Positions 6,101 through 6,459 of a stretch of DNA of 6,459 nt are shown in pieces. The notes under the pieces are model-generated. The model was not told where the DNA came from. It searched no databases and was given only the letters and a program-made list of their open reading frames with translations. Positions within the stretch are counted from its first letter, which is position 1; every line of letters starts with the position of its first letter. This DNA comes from CAVZRC01 sp052148775 (GTDB lineage Bacteria > Planctomycetota > Planctomycetia > Isosphaerales > Isosphaeraceae), in assembly GCA_052148775.1 (NCBI GenBank), contig JBKQHM010000036.1, forward strand, positions 1-6,459. Reading direction: 5' to 3'. The position numbers were made by a program, and so were the translations under genes.

Positions 6101-6107
6101 CTCCTCC
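6101..6107 (-). promoter_or_regulatory. Ribosome binding site of the coiled-coil protein gene
   Basis: On the minus strand GGAGGAG lies six bases before the GTG start at 6094. It fixes this start and this frame over the overlapping frame that begins with ATG at 6099. Confidence 0.8.
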
Positions 6108-6245
6108 GCTGGTACCCACGAGATCCGCGACGCTCGTCCCCGGCCGAGTATTACCGAAGGTAGGCCCCGTCGCCGGTGGATTCATTATTCTACGCCATAG
6201 ACCGTTCCCCGGATAGGCCATTGACCGCGACTTTATCGCCACACG

Positions 6246-6260
6246 GGCCCGCCCCGGGCC
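6246..6260 (-). terminator. Short hairpin after the nnr stop, weak terminator candidate
   Basis: GGCCCG (6246-6251) and CGGGCC (6255-6260) form a 6-bp stem with a 3-base loop, about 46 bases beyond the nnr stop codon on the minus strand. No T-run follows on that strand. In such GC-rich sequence it could be chance. The rest of the 6108-6306 gap shows only a poor -10-like TAGAAT (minus strand, 6192-6187) that might serve the coiled-coil gene. Confidence 0.2.
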
Positions 6261-6306
6261 GGAAGGACGCATTCGTCGCCAATTCCGCCCGAGGTAAACA
6301 GATCAT

Positions 6307-6459
6307 TCAACCCATCAGATCTGGATCGGGCATCGCGTGGACGAAGGCGTCGGGCAGGGCGTCGACGATGTCTCCGGCGATCATCCCGACCTCGCCATGC
6401 TGGTCGCGAGCGATGTCGCCGGCCAGGCCGTGGATGAAGGCGCCGAGTTGCGCGGCCTC
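6307..6459 (-). CDS. nnr: NAD(P)H-hydrate dehydratase/epimerase, C-terminal end (partial)
   Basis: Read on the minus strand from the right edge, 50 codons run without interruption to a TGA at 6309-6307. The peptide (AAQLGAFIHGLAGD, then GEVGMIAGDIVDALP) matches the last helices of the YjeF C-terminal, ribokinase-like ADP/ATP-dependent NAD(P)H-hydrate dehydratase. That domain repairs hydrated, inactive NAD(P)H. In most bacteria it is fused to an N-terminal NAD(P)HX epimerase domain, but that part lies outside the window, so a dehydratase-only protein (nnrD) is also possible. The substrate and nucleotide motifs are also outside. The tail after the family end (VHAMPDPDLMG) is short. The frame is cut by the window edge, not by a mutation. 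Confidence 0.82.
   Translation of the reverse strand, partial: EAAQLGAFIHGLAGDIARDQHGEVGMIAGDIVDALPDAFVHAMPDPDLMG

Overview
This is a GC-rich bacterial window with G or C at most third codon positions. It is laid out as mostly free-standing genes separated by sizeable gaps. The short glycine-rich RRM protein, a REP-like repeat in a gap, a lone ArgJ and a family-less coiled-coil protein suggest a planctomycete, perhaps of the Isosphaeraceae type. That assignment is inferred from general look and no marker gene supports it.

Left part (1-3037, plus strand): a cytoplasmic molybdopterin oxidoreductase of the CPLDCPDTCS type with a [4Fe-4S] motif (60-2168), then after 95 bases a classical short-chain dehydrogenase (2264-3037). 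They may form a two-gene unit, but no substrate can be read from them. Middle (3038-4562): a 322-base gap carrying a very regular inverted pair of GTAG-headed hairpins (3201-3260), the form of a REP doublet or REPIN. It is followed by argJ (3360-4562), the acetyl-cycling enzyme of arginine synthesis, with its self-cleavage site intact.

Right part: a 398-base gap with an AT-rich promoter-like patch precedes a 123-residue RRM protein with a glycine-rich tail. Its start is best placed at GTG 4961. Facing it on the minus strand is an unrecognised 169-residue protein with near-perfect heptad repeats (5585-6094). The gap between these convergent genes holds a strong hairpin that also has GTAG at its foot when read on the minus strand. 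At the right edge, on the minus strand, lie the last 50 codons of an NAD(P)H-hydrate dehydratase/epimerase (nnr) gene.

The genes do not form one pathway. They look like unrelated housekeeping and accessory genes. I see no CRISPR array, tRNA, rRNA, transposase, phage gene or defence system. The most notable items are the REPIN-like element, the second GTAG hairpin, the coiled-coil protein, and the long leader plus repeated tail of the RRM gene.
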